A stretch of 64,000 nucleotides of DNA from a bacterium. GTDB lineage: Bacteria; Bacillota; Clostridia; Christensenellales; Aristaeellaceae. The notes under the pieces are model-generated. The model did no database searches and was not told the origin of the DNA. It worked only from the letters and a program-made list of their open reading frames with translations. The stretch lies in NCBI GenBank assembly GCA_029009515.1, contig JAQXJZ010000001.1, positions 32,122-96,121 on the forward strand, written 5' to 3'. Shown piece after piece: positions 1 to 11,200 of the stretch. Every line of letters starts with the position of its first letter. Positions within the stretch are counted from its first letter, which is position 1. The position numbers and the translations under genes are program-made.

Positions 1-1
1 G

Positions 2-2347
2 GCCATCTGCGAGCAGCTGACCGATCCTGCATTGAGCAAGGGGCTGGTAGAGCGCGATGTGATTCGCATTGTAACGCCTGGTACGGTGGTGGATCCCACT
101 CAGCTGGATGAAAAGGCGCCCAGCTACGTGCTTTGCGTGGTGTTTACTGGCAAGGCTGTACAGCTGGCTTATGCGGACGTGAGTACCGGCGAGCTGATCG
201 TGCATCAGCTGGTGGACGCCGAGCGTACGCTGCGCGATGAACTGACGCGCATCAAGCCGCATGAGATTGTCACCAACAGTCTGGAAAAGCTGCGTCCCTT
301 TATCAGCGATCATATGAGCTGCACGGAACTGCCGGACAGCTGCCTTTCCAAAAAGTCGGCTTCTCAGGCGGTGATGAAGCAGTTCCAGGTGCAGAGCCTT
401 TCCGCGCTCGGCCTGGACGACCGCGACAAGCGCTTTATTGCAGCAGGCGGACTGCTGTATTATCTGAGCGATACGCAGCGCAACAAGTTGTGCCATATCA
501 CGCAGCTGAGCATTTATCAGGGTGCGAACACCATGTTTCTCGACCGTATGACCCGCCGCAATCTGGAGCTGACGGAGAGCCTTCGGTCCGGCGAACGCCG
601 CGGGTCGCTGCTGTGGCTGCTTGACAAAACGCATACCGCCATGGGTGCGCGCCTGCTGCGCACATGGGTGGAGAATCCCATGATTGAGCGCAGCGCCATT
701 CAGACCCGTCTGGATGCGGTGGAAGCACTGCGTGATCGTTTTATGGAAGCCGAAGAGATCGGGCAGGCGCTTGAAAACGTATCCGATATGGAACGTCTGG
801 TTGGCAAGATCAGCTACAACAACCTGACGGCACGCGATTGCCTTGCGCTGCTGCGGTCCCTTCGCGCTGTGGCTCCTGTGAAGGAGATCCTGAACTCCTA
901 TGATGCCGTTCCCATTCAGGCGTTGGCTCATACCATGACGCCGCTGGAAAGCCTCTGCGATCTGATTGAGCGCGCCATCAATCCGGACGCGCCCATCACC
1001 ATGGCAGATGGCGGCGTGATCCGCAAGGGATATCATGCCGAACTGGATGAATACCGCGAGGCGACCATCAACGGCAAGCAGTGGATACTCGACATGGAAG
1101 CCGCTGAGCGTCAGGAAACCGGCATCAAGAACCTCAAGATCAATTACAATCGCGTATTCGGCTACTATATCGAGGTGACCAAGAGCAATCTGGATATGGT
1201 GCCGCTGCGCTATACGCGCCGTCAGACACTGGCCAATGCCGAGCGGTACATCACGCCTGAGCTGCAGGAGATCGAGCGTAAGATCACCAACGCCACGCAG
1301 CTGGCACTTGGTCTGGAAGTGACACTGTTTACGGAAGTTCGCGACGCGATTGCAGCAGAAATCAGTGCTATCCAGCAGAATGCACTGGCCCTCAAAACCG
1401 CTGATGCACTCCTGTCGCTCGCTACTGTCGCGCGTGAAAACGACTATGTGAAGCCCGTTCTCAACGAGGAAGGCATCCTTCGCATCACGGAAGGCCGCCA
1501 TCCCATTGTGGAACGCATGAATTCGGACGCGCCCTTTGTGCCCAATGATGTGGACATGGACACGGACGAAAACCGCATGCTCATCATCACCGGTCCCAAC
1601 ATGGCTGGTAAGAGCACCTACATGCGTCAGGTGGCGCTGATTACTCTGATGGCGCATATTGGCAGCTTTGTGCCTGCGCAGGAAGCGCAGATCAGCCTGT
1701 GCGACCGTATTTTCACCCGCATCGGCGCGTCGGATGACCTTGCAGGCGGCCAGAGTACCTTCATGGTTGAAATGAGCGAGACGGCTGCCATCCTCCGTAG
1801 TGCAAGCGATAAGTCGCTGGTCATTCTGGATGAAATCGGCCGCGGTACCAGCACCTTTGACGGCCTTGCCATTGCGTGGGCCGTGGTGGAATATCTGCTG
1901 GATAAAAAGAAGATTGGCGCCAAGACGCTGTTTGCCACGCACTATCACGAACTGAGCGAGCTGGAAGGCCGTTTCCAGGGCGTGAAGAACTATTGCATTT
2001 CCGTTATGGAGCATGGCGAGGACGTCATCTTCCTGCGCAAGATCATGCCCGGCGGAGCTGACCGCAGCTATGGCGTGCACGTGGCACGTCTGGCCGGCGT
2101 ACCTGCGCCGGTGGTCGCGCGTGCGCATGAAATTCAGGCTCGTCTTGAAGTGAGCGACATCAATCAGGAGAGCATCTCCGCCAATATTCTGGAGAAAAAG
2201 AAGAGGGAAGCCAAGCAGACGGATATGTTCCATCTGGCGCAGGACGACCTCATCGAGGAACTGCAGAATCTGGACGTGCTTTCTGTAACGCCCATGGATG
2301 CGCTCAACATCCTCTTCCGTCTGCGCGAAAAAGCACGCAGACTGTAA
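2..2347 (+). CDS. mutS: DNA mismatch repair protein MutS (5' truncated by window edge)
   Basis: Frame is open to base 2 upstream of the track's TTG; Walker A GPNMAGKSTYMRQ, DEIGRGTSTFDGLAIAW, FATHYHEL; followed by mutL. Confidence 0.97.
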   Translation, partial: AICEQLTDPALSKGLVERDVIRIVTPGTVVDPTQLDEKAPSYVLCVVFTGKAVQLAYADVSTGELIVHQLVDAERTLRDELTRIKPHEIVTNSLEKLRPFISDHMSCTELPDSCLSKKSASQAVMKQFQVQSLSALGLDDRDKRFIAAGGLLYYLSDTQRNKLCHITQLSIYQGANTMFLDRMTRRNLELTESLRSGERRGSLLWLLDKTHTAMGARLLRTWVENPMIERSAIQTRLDAVEALRDRFMEAEEIGQALENVSDMERLVGKISYNNLTARDCLALLRSLRAVAPVKEILNSYDAVPIQALAHTMTPLESLCDLIERAINPDAPITMADGGVIRKGYHAELDEYREATINGKQWILDMEAAERQETGIKNLKINYNRVFGYYIEVTKSNLDMVPLRYTRRQTLANAERYITPELQEIERKITNATQLALGLEVTLFTEVRDAIAAEISAIQQNALALKTADALLSLATVARENDYVKPVLNEEGILRITEGRHPIVERMNSDAPFVPNDVDMDTDENRMLIITGPNMAGKSTYMRQVALITLMAHIGSFVPAQEAQISLCDRIFTRIGASDDLAGGQSTFMVEMSETAAILRSASDKSLVILDEIGRGTSTFDGLAIAWAVVEYLLDKKKIGAKTLFATHYHELSELEGRFQGVKNYCISVMEHGEDVIFLRKIMPGGADRSYGVHVARLAGVPAPVVARAHEIQARLEVSDINQESISANILEKKKREAKQTDMFHLAQDDLIEELQNLDVLSVTPMDALNILFRLREKARRL

Positions 2348-2356
2348 GGAGCAAAT

Positions 2357-4411
2357 ATGGCTGTCATCAAAAAACTGTCTCAGGAGATTATCGGTCAGAT
2401 TGCGGCTGGCGAAGTGGTGGAACGCCCTGCCGCCGCGGTCAAGGAACTGGTGGAAAATAGCATCGACGCTGGCGCGAAGAACATCACCGTCGAGCTTCGC
2501 GAAGGCGGCATCAAGTATCTGCGCGTCTCTGACAACGGCAGGGGCATTCCTGCCGAGCAGATCCGCATGGCGTTTGAACGCCATGCCACCAGCAAGATCT
2601 CTGAGGCTAAGGATCTGTTTGATATTCATACGCTGGGCTTCCGTGGTGAAGCGCTGGCCTCCATTGCTGCCGTTTCCCGAGTGACGTGCACCACGCGCAC
2701 ACAGGATGCGGACTTTGGCACGCGCGCCGTGGTGGAAGCGGGGGAATTCACCGACATTCGTCAGGCTGCTTCGCCCGTTGGCACCACCATTGTGGCGGAG
2801 GATTTGTTCTACAACACGCCTGTCAGACTGAAATTCCTCAAGAAGCCCGCTGCTGAAGCCACCATGGTGTCAGATTATATGCTTCGGCTGATTCTGTCTC
2901 ATCCGGAGGTTTCCTTCCGTTACGTCAGTCAGGGCAAGACGGTCTATCACAGCACCGGCGACGGCAAGATCGAATCCGCCCTGTATGCGCTGTATGGCCG
3001 CGAGGCTTTCCAGCAGATGCGCAAGGTATCCGGTCACATGAACGGCGTGCTGCTTTCCGGCTACGTTGGCGTGGGTGAACTTTCGCGCGGCAACAGGGCG
3101 CAGCAGTCCTTCTTTGTCAACGGGCGTTATTTCCGCAGCGCTTTGCTTAGCCATGCCCTTGAAAAGGGCTGCGAGGGCCGCGTGATGGTCGGGCGTTTCC
3201 CGATGTGCGCGCTGTTCCTCGAATTGCCCCGTCAGCAGGTGGACGTGAATGTCCATCCCAACAAGCTGGAAGTACGCTTCCAGAATGAGATTGCCATCGC
3301 TGCGGCCATTGAAACGCTTGTACGCGAAGCCATGCACGCTGAAAGCCTTGGCGCAAAGCTCAATCAGCCTTTATCTGCGCCTGTTGTCGATGCGCCGAAA
3401 CCTGCCTTTACCGTTGTGGAGATGAATCCTCCCAAGGAAGAGGCTAAAACGGAAACGCCTGTTCCTGAGGCAGAGAAGCCCAGGCCGCTTCAGGTTGATA
3501 CAACTGCAGAGGATCAAATCAGTCAGGCGGTTGCCAATCTCAAGCCTGTCGTAATTGATGATGCGCCCAAAGCTGAACCGCTTCGTCAGGCGCCTTCCAT
3601 CGCTGCCATGTATACGCGTGCGGTAACTCCGCCGCCTGTGGTCAGGTCTGCGTCGCCTGCACCTGTCGTCAAAGCAGAGATACCCAAGCCGGTTTCTGTT
3701 GGCGCTGCAAAACCTGTGGAGGCACCCAAACCGGCCGCTGTGGTCGTCGCTGTTCCTGAAAAAAAGGAAACGCCGCCTGCTCAGCCCGTGCCCGTTGAAG
3801 AGCAGACGGTGCTTGCAGAAGTGCAGGAAGCGCCTGTGCCGCTCCGTCTTGCTGGAATCCTCTTTGATACCTATTGGATGTTTGAGTCCGGCGACAGGGT
3901 GCTGATGGTGGATCAGCATGCCGCGCATGAGCGCATTCTCTATGACCAGATGATGGAGCGCTTTGAGAAAGACCGTATTTCGCAAAAGCTTCTTGCGCCT
4001 CAGCTTGTGCAGCTTACCCCGTACGATATGGCTCACTTGCCTGAGTTTGCGCCTCTGCTTTCGCAGGCTGGTTTTGAGGTAGAGCAGTTTGACGATACCT
4101 GTGTGGCGCTCCACGCCATTCCCACCTTCTTTGGTGTGAACGATTCACCCAAGGAGCTTCTGCTGGAGGCGCTGGCTGAATGGCAGGCCGGACGCGGCGA
4201 AGTAACGCGTGAACGCATGCGCCGCAGGGTTGCCCAGATGGCCTGCAAACGTGCCATCAAGGGCGGCGACAAGCTGAGCGAGACGGAAATCCGCGGTTTT
4301 ATGCAGGAAATGCTCAAGAGCGAGTCCATGCCCACCTGTCCGCATGGGCGACCCATTGTAACCGAGATCACGCGCTATGCGCTGGAGAAGCGCTTTAAGC
4401 GCGTACAATAA
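2357..4411 (+). CDS. mutL: DNA mismatch repair protein MutL
   Basis: GHKL motifs (IAAGEVVERPAAAVKELVENSIDAGA, GFRGEALASIAAVS), C-terminal dimerisation domain; adjacent to mutS. Confidence 0.97.
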   Translation: MAVIKKLSQEIIGQIAAGEVVERPAAAVKELVENSIDAGAKNITVELREGGIKYLRVSDNGRGIPAEQIRMAFERHATSKISEAKDLFDIHTLGFRGEALASIAAVSRVTCTTRTQDADFGTRAVVEAGEFTDIRQAASPVGTTIVAEDLFYNTPVRLKFLKKPAAEATMVSDYMLRLILSHPEVSFRYVSQGKTVYHSTGDGKIESALYALYGREAFQQMRKVSGHMNGVLLSGYVGVGELSRGNRAQQSFFVNGRYFRSALLSHALEKGCEGRVMVGRFPMCALFLELPRQQVDVNVHPNKLEVRFQNEIAIAAAIETLVREAMHAESLGAKLNQPLSAPVVDAPKPAFTVVEMNPPKEEAKTETPVPEAEKPRPLQVDTTAEDQISQAVANLKPVVIDDAPKAEPLRQAPSIAAMYTRAVTPPPVVRSASPAPVVKAEIPKPVSVGAAKPVEAPKPAAVVVAVPEKKETPPAQPVPVEEQTVLAEVQEAPVPLRLAGILFDTYWMFESGDRVLMVDQHAAHERILYDQMMERFEKDRISQKLLAPQLVQLTPYDMAHLPEFAPLLSQAGFEVEQFDDTCVALHAIPTFFGVNDSPKELLLEALAEWQAGRGEVTRERMRRRVAQMACKRAIKGGDKLSETEIRGFMQEMLKSESMPTCPHGRPIVTEITRYALEKRFKRVQ

Positions 4412-4420
4412 GGAGTATTC

Positions 4421-5365
4421 ATGTTCAAACCACGTGCGATTGCCATTGCCGGGCCAACAGCCAGCGGCAAGAGCGATCTGGCGCTGAAAGTGGCTCAGAA
4501 GCTTGACGGCGAAATCGTCTGCATGGATTCCATGCAGATCTACCGCCGCATGAACATCGGCACCGCCAAACCTACCGCTCAGGAACAGGCGATGGTTACG
4601 CATCACATGCTGGATATTCTGGAGCCGACGGACAGCTATGCTGTGGCCGATTATGCACTGGATGCTGAAAAGGTGATCCGGGATATCATCAGCAGAGGCA
4701 AGCTGCCCATTCTTACCGGCGGAACCGGGCTGTATCTGAAGGCGCTGATGCACGGCCTTACTTTGGGCGGTGCAGGCGGCGATGAAAAGCTCCGTGAAAA
4801 GCTCAATGCCATCGCGCAGGAGCCGGACGGAAAGCAGCAGCTTCACGACCGCCTTGCGCAGATTGATCCCGTCTCAGCTGAAAAGCTGCATGTCAACGAC
4901 ATACGGCGTGTGATCCGCGCCATTGAAGTGTTTGAAACGACGGGAACACCCATCAGCCAGCAGAAGCAGGAAGAACAAAGCGGACCTTTTGACATCCTCC
5001 CTTTGGCAATTGACATTCCAAGGCCTGTTTTGTACGAGCGTCTGGAAAAACGCGTGCATCAGATGATGCGAGACGGTCTGCTCAAGGAAGTCAAGGCGCT
5101 TCTTGCCGAAGGCGTAACCCCTCAGATGCAGTCCATGCAGGGCATCGGTTATAAAGAACTGGTGCCGGTCGCTCAAAAGACGGTCAAAGTGGATGACGCA
5201 GTATGGCAGATCATCCTCAATACGCGCCATTATGCCAAGCGCCAGGGAACGTGGCTGCGCAACGAGCCCAAAGTGATCTGGATGAGCGAGACAGGGGAGG
5301 AGCGCACGAAACGCGCCCTCTCCCTGATTGAAACCTTTATGACGGAAGGAACGAAAGAAGCATGA
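4421..5365 (+). CDS. miaA: tRNA dimethylallyltransferase MiaA
   Basis: GPTASGKSDLALKVA, DSMQIYR, GTGLYLKAL, QGIGYKEL; follows mutL. Confidence 0.96.
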   Translation: MFKPRAIAIAGPTASGKSDLALKVAQKLDGEIVCMDSMQIYRRMNIGTAKPTAQEQAMVTHHMLDILEPTDSYAVADYALDAEKVIRDIISRGKLPILTGGTGLYLKALMHGLTLGGAGGDEKLREKLNAIAQEPDGKQQLHDRLAQIDPVSAEKLHVNDIRRVIRAIEVFETTGTPISQQKQEEQSGPFDILPLAIDIPRPVLYERLEKRVHQMMRDGLLKEVKALLAEGVTPQMQSMQGIGYKELVPVAQKTVKVDDAVWQIILNTRHYAKRQGTWLRNEPKVIWMSETGEERTKRALSLIETFMTEGTKEA

Positions 5366-6594
5366 AACAACTGATTCAGCAGGCGGAAAAGCGCTGCCAG
5401 CCGATGTTTGAAAAGATCGACGAAATTGCGCTTTACAACACGGAAAAGGTGCTTAACGCACTGCAGAACTACGGCGTTGCCGCCCGTCACTTTGCTCCTA
5501 CGACCGGTTATGGGTACGATGACATCGGCCGTGACACGCTTGAAAAGATCTTTGCTGATCTGTTCGAGGCGGACGCTGCTATCGTTCGTCCCCAGATTGC
5601 CTCCGGCACGCATGCCCTGTCCATGTGTCTGTTCGGTCTGCTGTGTCCCGGCGATGAACTGATGTATGCTTCCGGCGCTCCTTACGATACGCTGGAAGAC
5701 GTTATTGGCGTTCGCGGCTGCCCGCCCGGATCTCTCAAGGAAATGGGCGTGAGCTATTGCGAAGTGCCCATGAGCAGCGAGGGTAAGCTGGACATAGAAG
5801 CTATCCGTGCGGCCATGAAGCCCAACACCCGTGTGGTGGCTGTGCAGCGAAGCCGCGGCTATTCCTCCCGTCCCAGCCTGATGCCTGAGGATGTAAAGCC
5901 TCTGGCGGATATGTTACATGCGGAATTCCCGAATGCATGCCTGATGGTGGACAACTGCTACGGCGAATTCGTGTGTGAAAAAGAGCCCACTCAGTTTGGC
6001 GCTGATGTGTGCGTAGGCAGCCTCATCAAGAATCCCGGCGGCGGACTGGCTCCTACCGGCGGTTATCTGGTAGGACGTGAGGATCTGATTGAGCGTATCA
6101 GCTATCGCCTCACCGCGCCGGGCATCGGCCGCGAGGTAGGCAGTTATGCGGGCAGCTATCAGCCCTTCTATCAGGGCCTGTTCATGGCGCCTCATGTGGT
6201 TGCACAGGCGATCAAGACGGCTGTGCTGGCGGCTTCTGCCTGTGAACTGCTCGGCATGAAGAGCACCCCCGCATCCGACGCAAGACGCACGGATATCATT
6301 CAGGCGCTGGAACTTGGTACACCCGAAAGGCTGATTGCTTTCTGTCAGGGCATCCAGATGGCTTCTCCCATTGACAGCATGGCGTTGCCGGAACCGTGGG
6401 ATATGCCCGGCTATCAGCATCAGGTCATTATGGCTGCCGGTACCTTTGTGAGCGGCGCTTCCATCGAGCTCAGCGCTGATGCTCCCATGCGCGAGCCCTA
6501 TCTGGCTTTCCTGCAGGGCGGTTTGACCTACAGCCACGGTAAGCTGGCGCTGATCCGCACGCTGGAATACATGCGCAAAAAGGGCTGCCTGTAA
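5362..6594 (+). CDS. PLP-dependent methionine gamma-lyase family protein (YnbB-like)
   Basis: FAPTTGYGYDDIGRDTLEKIFADLF...PQIASGTHALS; PLP Lys in SLIKNPGGGLAPTGGY; ATGA overlap with miaA. Confidence 0.88.
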   Translation: MKQLIQQAEKRCQPMFEKIDEIALYNTEKVLNALQNYGVAARHFAPTTGYGYDDIGRDTLEKIFADLFEADAAIVRPQIASGTHALSMCLFGLLCPGDELMYASGAPYDTLEDVIGVRGCPPGSLKEMGVSYCEVPMSSEGKLDIEAIRAAMKPNTRVVAVQRSRGYSSRPSLMPEDVKPLADMLHAEFPNACLMVDNCYGEFVCEKEPTQFGADVCVGSLIKNPGGGLAPTGGYLVGREDLIERISYRLTAPGIGREVGSYAGSYQPFYQGLFMAPHVVAQAIKTAVLAASACELLGMKSTPASDARRTDIIQALELGTPERLIAFCQGIQMASPIDSMALPEPWDMPGYQHQVIMAAGTFVSGASIELSADAPMREPYLAFLQGGLTYSHGKLALIRTLEYMRKKGCL

Positions 6595-6608
6595 TCCAAC
6601 ATGTTTTT

Positions 6609-6650
6609 TCCCTCCCGCACATAGCCTTGTGCAGGGAGGGATTTGTTTTG
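6609..6650 (+). terminator. Hairpin TCCCTCCCGCAC/GTGC-a-GGGAGGGA with T-rich tail (terminator and/or SD-sequestering)
   Basis: Arms 6609-6620 and 6629-6641; right arm contains the SD of the next gene. Confidence 0.6.
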
Positions 6651-7337
6651 GATAAACAGACGCAGGTCAGGAATGTAAAGGTCAGGCAGCGTGCCTCGCG
6701 GCTGGATAGCCCATTGTTTCATCTGACACAGGCGGAGGAACTTCCACCAGAGAAGGGATGGTTTGCAACGCTTATGCAGTTTGATCAGCTGGCACGGAAT
6801 CTGGCGGTTGTTGGCGTGCTGTTGGTCATGGTTGTTGCTGTACGGAATGCCGGTGGGCCGGAAGCACAGAGCGTGTTTAGCGCGCTCCAGACAAGCACAG
6901 CGATGCAATGGGATGAAAGTGTAGGAAAACTCTCGTTTGTGAATGCACTTTTTCCGGAAAGCATACGGGCTGTGTGGAATGAGGAGGCAGACGTTGCAGT
7001 ATTCTCGCCTGTAAACGGAGATGTTGTACATACGTGGACGCGCAAAGAACCCTATGTGATGATTCAATCCAGACTGCGCGATGTTCGGGCAGCAGAAGAT
7101 GGGGAAGTGATGAGCATTGCACACGGACCGGATGAAGAGCGTATTGTGAGAATTCGACACGCAAACTGCGAAACGCTCTATGGCAACCTGCAAAGCGTCA
7201 ATCTTCAGGAAGGCGACAAGGTGTATGCGGGCGATGTCATCGCTCAGCTGATGGAAGGACGAAACCTTTCGTTTGAACTCCGGGTGGACGGCAGATCGGT
7301 TGATCCGCGCGGACGTCTGATGCCCATTCTCGAATGA
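6648..7337 (+). CDS. M23/LytM-fold membrane protein, SpoIVFA-like, metal ligands apparently lost
   Basis: One TM; DGEVMSIAHG...NCETLYGNLQSVNLQEGDKVYAGDVIA...NLSFELRVDGRSVDP (LytM fold, HxH replaced by NLS); TTG start after GGGAGGGA; overlaps an M50 gene. Confidence 0.7.
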   Translation: MDKQTQVRNVKVRQRASRLDSPLFHLTQAEELPPEKGWFATLMQFDQLARNLAVVGVLLVMVVAVRNAGGPEAQSVFSALQTSTAMQWDESVGKLSFVNALFPESIRAVWNEEADVAVFSPVNGDVVHTWTRKEPYVMIQSRLRDVRAAEDGEVMSIAHGPDEERIVRIRHANCETLYGNLQSVNLQEGDKVYAGDVIAQLMEGRNLSFELRVDGRSVDPRGRLMPILE

Positions 7338-8167
7338 CATTCGGCAAACAGTACAGGTTTTCGATTCATCCTGCCGGATTTGTTGGCTTTGCCGCTGCAC
7401 TTCTTTTCCTGCCAAGCAGAACAGTGCTTGCGGCAGCGGCAGCGCTTCTGCTGCATGAAGCCGGACATATGGCTGCGCTTTGGATGTGTGGTGTTCGATC
7501 GTGGCATTTTGAGGTGACGCCTTTTGGAGGGATGGCAGACGCCAGAACGTTTGACAGTCTTACGCCATTCCGACAGGTCTGTTCTGCAGGTTCCGGGATC
7601 CTTATCAGTTTGCTTGGTGCGCTGGGTTGCATGAAGTTAAAATGGTTCCATCCCTTTTGGCACAGTTTTATACAATTTCAGCTTTCTCTGGCTTTTGTGA
7701 ATTGTCTGCCGGTTTGGCCGCTGGATGGTTCACGCGTACTGGTTGCAGCTGCTTCTGTCTTTGGGAAAGAGGCAGCGATGAAACGTGTTCTTGCAATCAC
7801 TGCAAAAGGAATGGGTATTTGCTTTGTTCTTCTGGGATTGTGGGGCGTTTGGCACGGGGAATGCAACTGGTCGCTGCTCGCGTCCGGGCCATATCTATGG
7901 TATGCTTCACAGGAAGGCAGAGTATCGGAAAAAGTACGCAGGATGTCTCTTGCACAGAGTAGCAAGCGCAGCAGAAAACGCATTCTTCCGTTGACTGCAT
8001 ATATATGTAACGAGCATACAGATGTATGCGCTTTTGCTCATATGCTCGGAAGGTTTTCTGCAGAGAGGTACCATCTGCTTTTACAGCTGAATGAAATGGG
8101 GCAGATCAGCAGAATTCTGACGGAAGACGAACTGAGCCGCCTTGTTTTTGAAGATAGAAAGGATTGA
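7334..8167 (+). CDS. Site-2 protease-like M50 metallopeptidase (SpoIVFB-like)
   Basis: LLLHEAGHMAALW (HExxH) and FVNCLPVWPLDGSRV (NPDG-like), multiple TMs; ATGA overlap with SpoIVFA-like gene. Confidence 0.85.
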   Translation: MTFGKQYRFSIHPAGFVGFAAALLFLPSRTVLAAAAALLLHEAGHMAALWMCGVRSWHFEVTPFGGMADARTFDSLTPFRQVCSAGSGILISLLGALGCMKLKWFHPFWHSFIQFQLSLAFVNCLPVWPLDGSRVLVAAASVFGKEAAMKRVLAITAKGMGICFVLLGLWGVWHGECNWSLLASGPYLWYASQEGRVSEKVRRMSLAQSSKRSRKRILPLTAYICNEHTDVCAFAHMLGRFSAERYHLLLQLNEMGQISRILTEDELSRLVFEDRKD

Positions 8168-8180
8168 CAGCCGGATTTTG

Positions 8181-8209
8181 TAGACAAAGCCATGTTCTTG
8201 TGATACAAT
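8181..8209 (+). promoter_or_regulatory. Putative sigma-A type promoter TAGACA-17-TACAAT
   Basis: Hexamers with 17 bp spacing upstream of the SpoIID-like gene. Confidence 0.45.
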
Positions 8210-8252
8210 TCAAAATAGTTACGAAAGTATTACGGAACTGCGGAAGGAGGCG

Positions 8253-11200
8253 ATGAAGGTGTTTGCAGCGACTGAAAAGCGGGCACAGCGATTCATCGCT
8301 TTTTTTGTGTCTGTTTTTTTGATTCTTGCTTTTATTCCTGCATATGCCTCTTCTGTCAATGGCGTTCAGGTGGTTTCGGCCTCTCTTTCCAGTGAAACCA
8401 AAACCATGAATGGTATGGTGCGTATCTATCTTTCTTCTCTGGGAAACCCTTCTACCCTGAACTTGACAGTACGCGGCAACTACAGCGTCAACGGTCAGTT
8501 TCTCTCCAGCGGTACGGCGCTGACGGTTGGTTTTGATTCCTTCAGCGGTTCCATTACGCTCGGCTATAGCGGACAAACGCGCAATATGGGCAGAAGTTTT
8601 TCCATCCGCCGCCATAGCGCCAGCGGGGCCAATGGCATTCTGATTGCGCAGGCGCGCGAAAGCCAGAATCCTTATCCGGGCGATCTGTCGTTTGAGGTGG
8701 TTGCGACCACCACCGGATATAAGCTGTATACCATCGCACATGTCTATATTGAGGACTATCTCTACGGCGTGCTGCCTTATGAAATGGGCAATTCCAGCAG
8801 CCTGGAGGCGCTCAAGGCGCAGGCGGTTGCCGCACGTACCTATACGGTGCGTATGATGAGCCGCCGTGCTTCCGGCATGTACGACGTGGTGGATACCACC
8901 AGCGATCAGGTTTACCGTGGCACGCCTTCGGGCAACGCCAACTGTGTCAGCGCTGTGGATGCCACCCGCGGTATTGTGCTGATGTATGGCTCTGAATACA
9001 TCACTACCTACTATTCTGCAAGCAACGGCGGTCAGACAGAAACCGCGCGCGGCGGTACGAGCTATGCCTACATGAAGGTAAAAGACGATCCCTTCGATTA
9101 TGCCAATCCCAATTCCACCGTCAAAAGCAAAACCATCTATGCTGATCTGACCAATCCGTCCAATCCTGCACAGCTCGTGAGCCTGCTCAAAACAAAAGCT
9201 GCCAGCAAGCTCAATCAGATGGGCTATTCTGCAAGCTCTTCCAACACAAGGCTGCTTACACTGAAAAGCATAACGCCCCATACCCCCATGTATGCATCGC
9301 CCAGCAGGCTGTACACAAAGCTCGATTTTTCCATGACGGTTGCAACGCCGGCTGTTTCGGGCGTTAATTTGACTGTTACCTGCGATATTTTTGATGAGCT
9401 GGAAAGCATTCTGTCCATGGGCATCCAGTCCTCGGACAATGAGTTGTGGAGCGTGGCCACCGGCACAAACAGCTTCCAGCTGCAGGCACGGCGCTATGGT
9501 CATGGTATGGGCATGAGTCAGCGCGGCGCAATGTACATGGCAAAGCTAGGCTACACCTACGACCAGATTCTTGGTTTTTATTTTGACGGCTGCAGGCGTG
9601 TGCGGCACAGCTTTGTCCAGACGGTTCTCGATTCCTCTTCCAACGAAACGAGCACGGTACAGCCGCCGGCAGATCTGGACGAGAGTTCCAGCTATGCTTG
9701 TCGCGGAATCGTGACCCTTCCCAATGCCTCTTCTGTGCTTGGCATCCGCTCTTCCCGATCCAGCAGCGCCGCGCTTGTAGGTACCGCTGCAAACGGCGCT
9801 ATGGTGGAAGTGCTGTATAACGACGGAAACTGGTGTCAGATCCGCTTTGGTGAAACATGCGGATATGTGCCCGCCGGTTCGCTGATCATTTCCGGTTCTG
9901 CACCTCAGACACAGATGCCGGTCAGCTCTATTTTGGGCTTTGCAACCGTTACGGCTGGAGATTACGTCAATCTGCGCTCTTCCGGCAGCATGAACGGAAG
10001 AGTGCTTGGCACTGCACCTGCCGGAGCTGTATTGACGGTGTTCGGCCGTGAGGGAGCATGGGCGAGAGTGCAGTATAATGCGCTTTCTGCCTATGTCAGC
10101 ACACAGTACATCTCCGCCGTAAGCGCTTCTTATCCTTCCGGCGGTGTATCTTCCGGAAATGCATCAGCAATCATCCGCACCGAGGACGGCGTCTCCAGCG
10201 TTAATCTGCGCGAGTCGCCGTCCATGGGCGCATGGGTGTTGACCCAGATGCCTTCCGGCGCGTCTGTGACGGTGCTTTCGGATGACGGTTCCTGGAGCAA
10301 GGTGATCTATCAGGGATACACAGGCTATGTGGTTTCGTCGTTTGTCTATGGTACTGAGGAAGAGCCTGTTCCGCCGGTGATGGATGACCTTCCTTCTGCT
10401 CCGCCAGTTTCCGCACAGGCAGCCATTGTAGCTACCGAATTCGGCGCGCTCAACATGCGCAGTGAGCCGCGTGCAGGCAGCCTGATTCTCACAACCATTC
10501 CCAAAGGCGTGCAGGTGCAGGTAACCTCGCGCGGAAACGAATGGTCTGCCGTTTATTACAACGGTCTCAACGGCTATGTCGTCAGCAGTTATCTCGCTTT
10601 CGAGCAGCAGAATCATCACCCGGAAACGACGCCTTCCGTGGATGCTGCCACCGTTGTCACGCCAAGCGGATGGCTGAATCTGCGCAGCGAGCCTCGTTCC
10701 GGCAGCCCCATTCTGACTACCATTGCGCCTTATGAACAGGTGAAGGTGCTTTCCTATGGCGCTGAATGGTGCCGCGTTACCTATCACAGCATCACAGGGT
10801 ATGTGATGACACGCTTCCTCTCCTTCGAAGATGAGGAAGAGCCTGAACCGGAACAGACGGTTCAGGCTACGGTAACCACTTCCTCCGGGGCGCTTAATCT
10901 GCGTCTCGAGCCCTCTGCGCTTTCGGCGGTGATCGGTCTGATTCCGCAATACGAAACCGTTACCGTCCATCAGCGCGGAAGCAGCTGGTGTTATGTGACC
11001 TATGATGGCATAAGCGGCTATGTGATGACGGATTTCCTGACCTTCGGGCCGTTTTCCGTTCCCGATGCGGACGACTCTGTCGATAGCGCCTATGTAAACA
11101 CTTCCTCCGGAGCGCTCAATCTGCGCGAATATCCCGGCAGTGCTTACCGCGTCCTCACTGCCGTTCCGCGCGGTGAAGAAGTCTCTGTACTGCAGTACGG

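Noticed and set aside
8106-9503. 465 aa minus-strand ORF
   Set aside because: Antisense to the SpoIID domain of a clearly coding gene.
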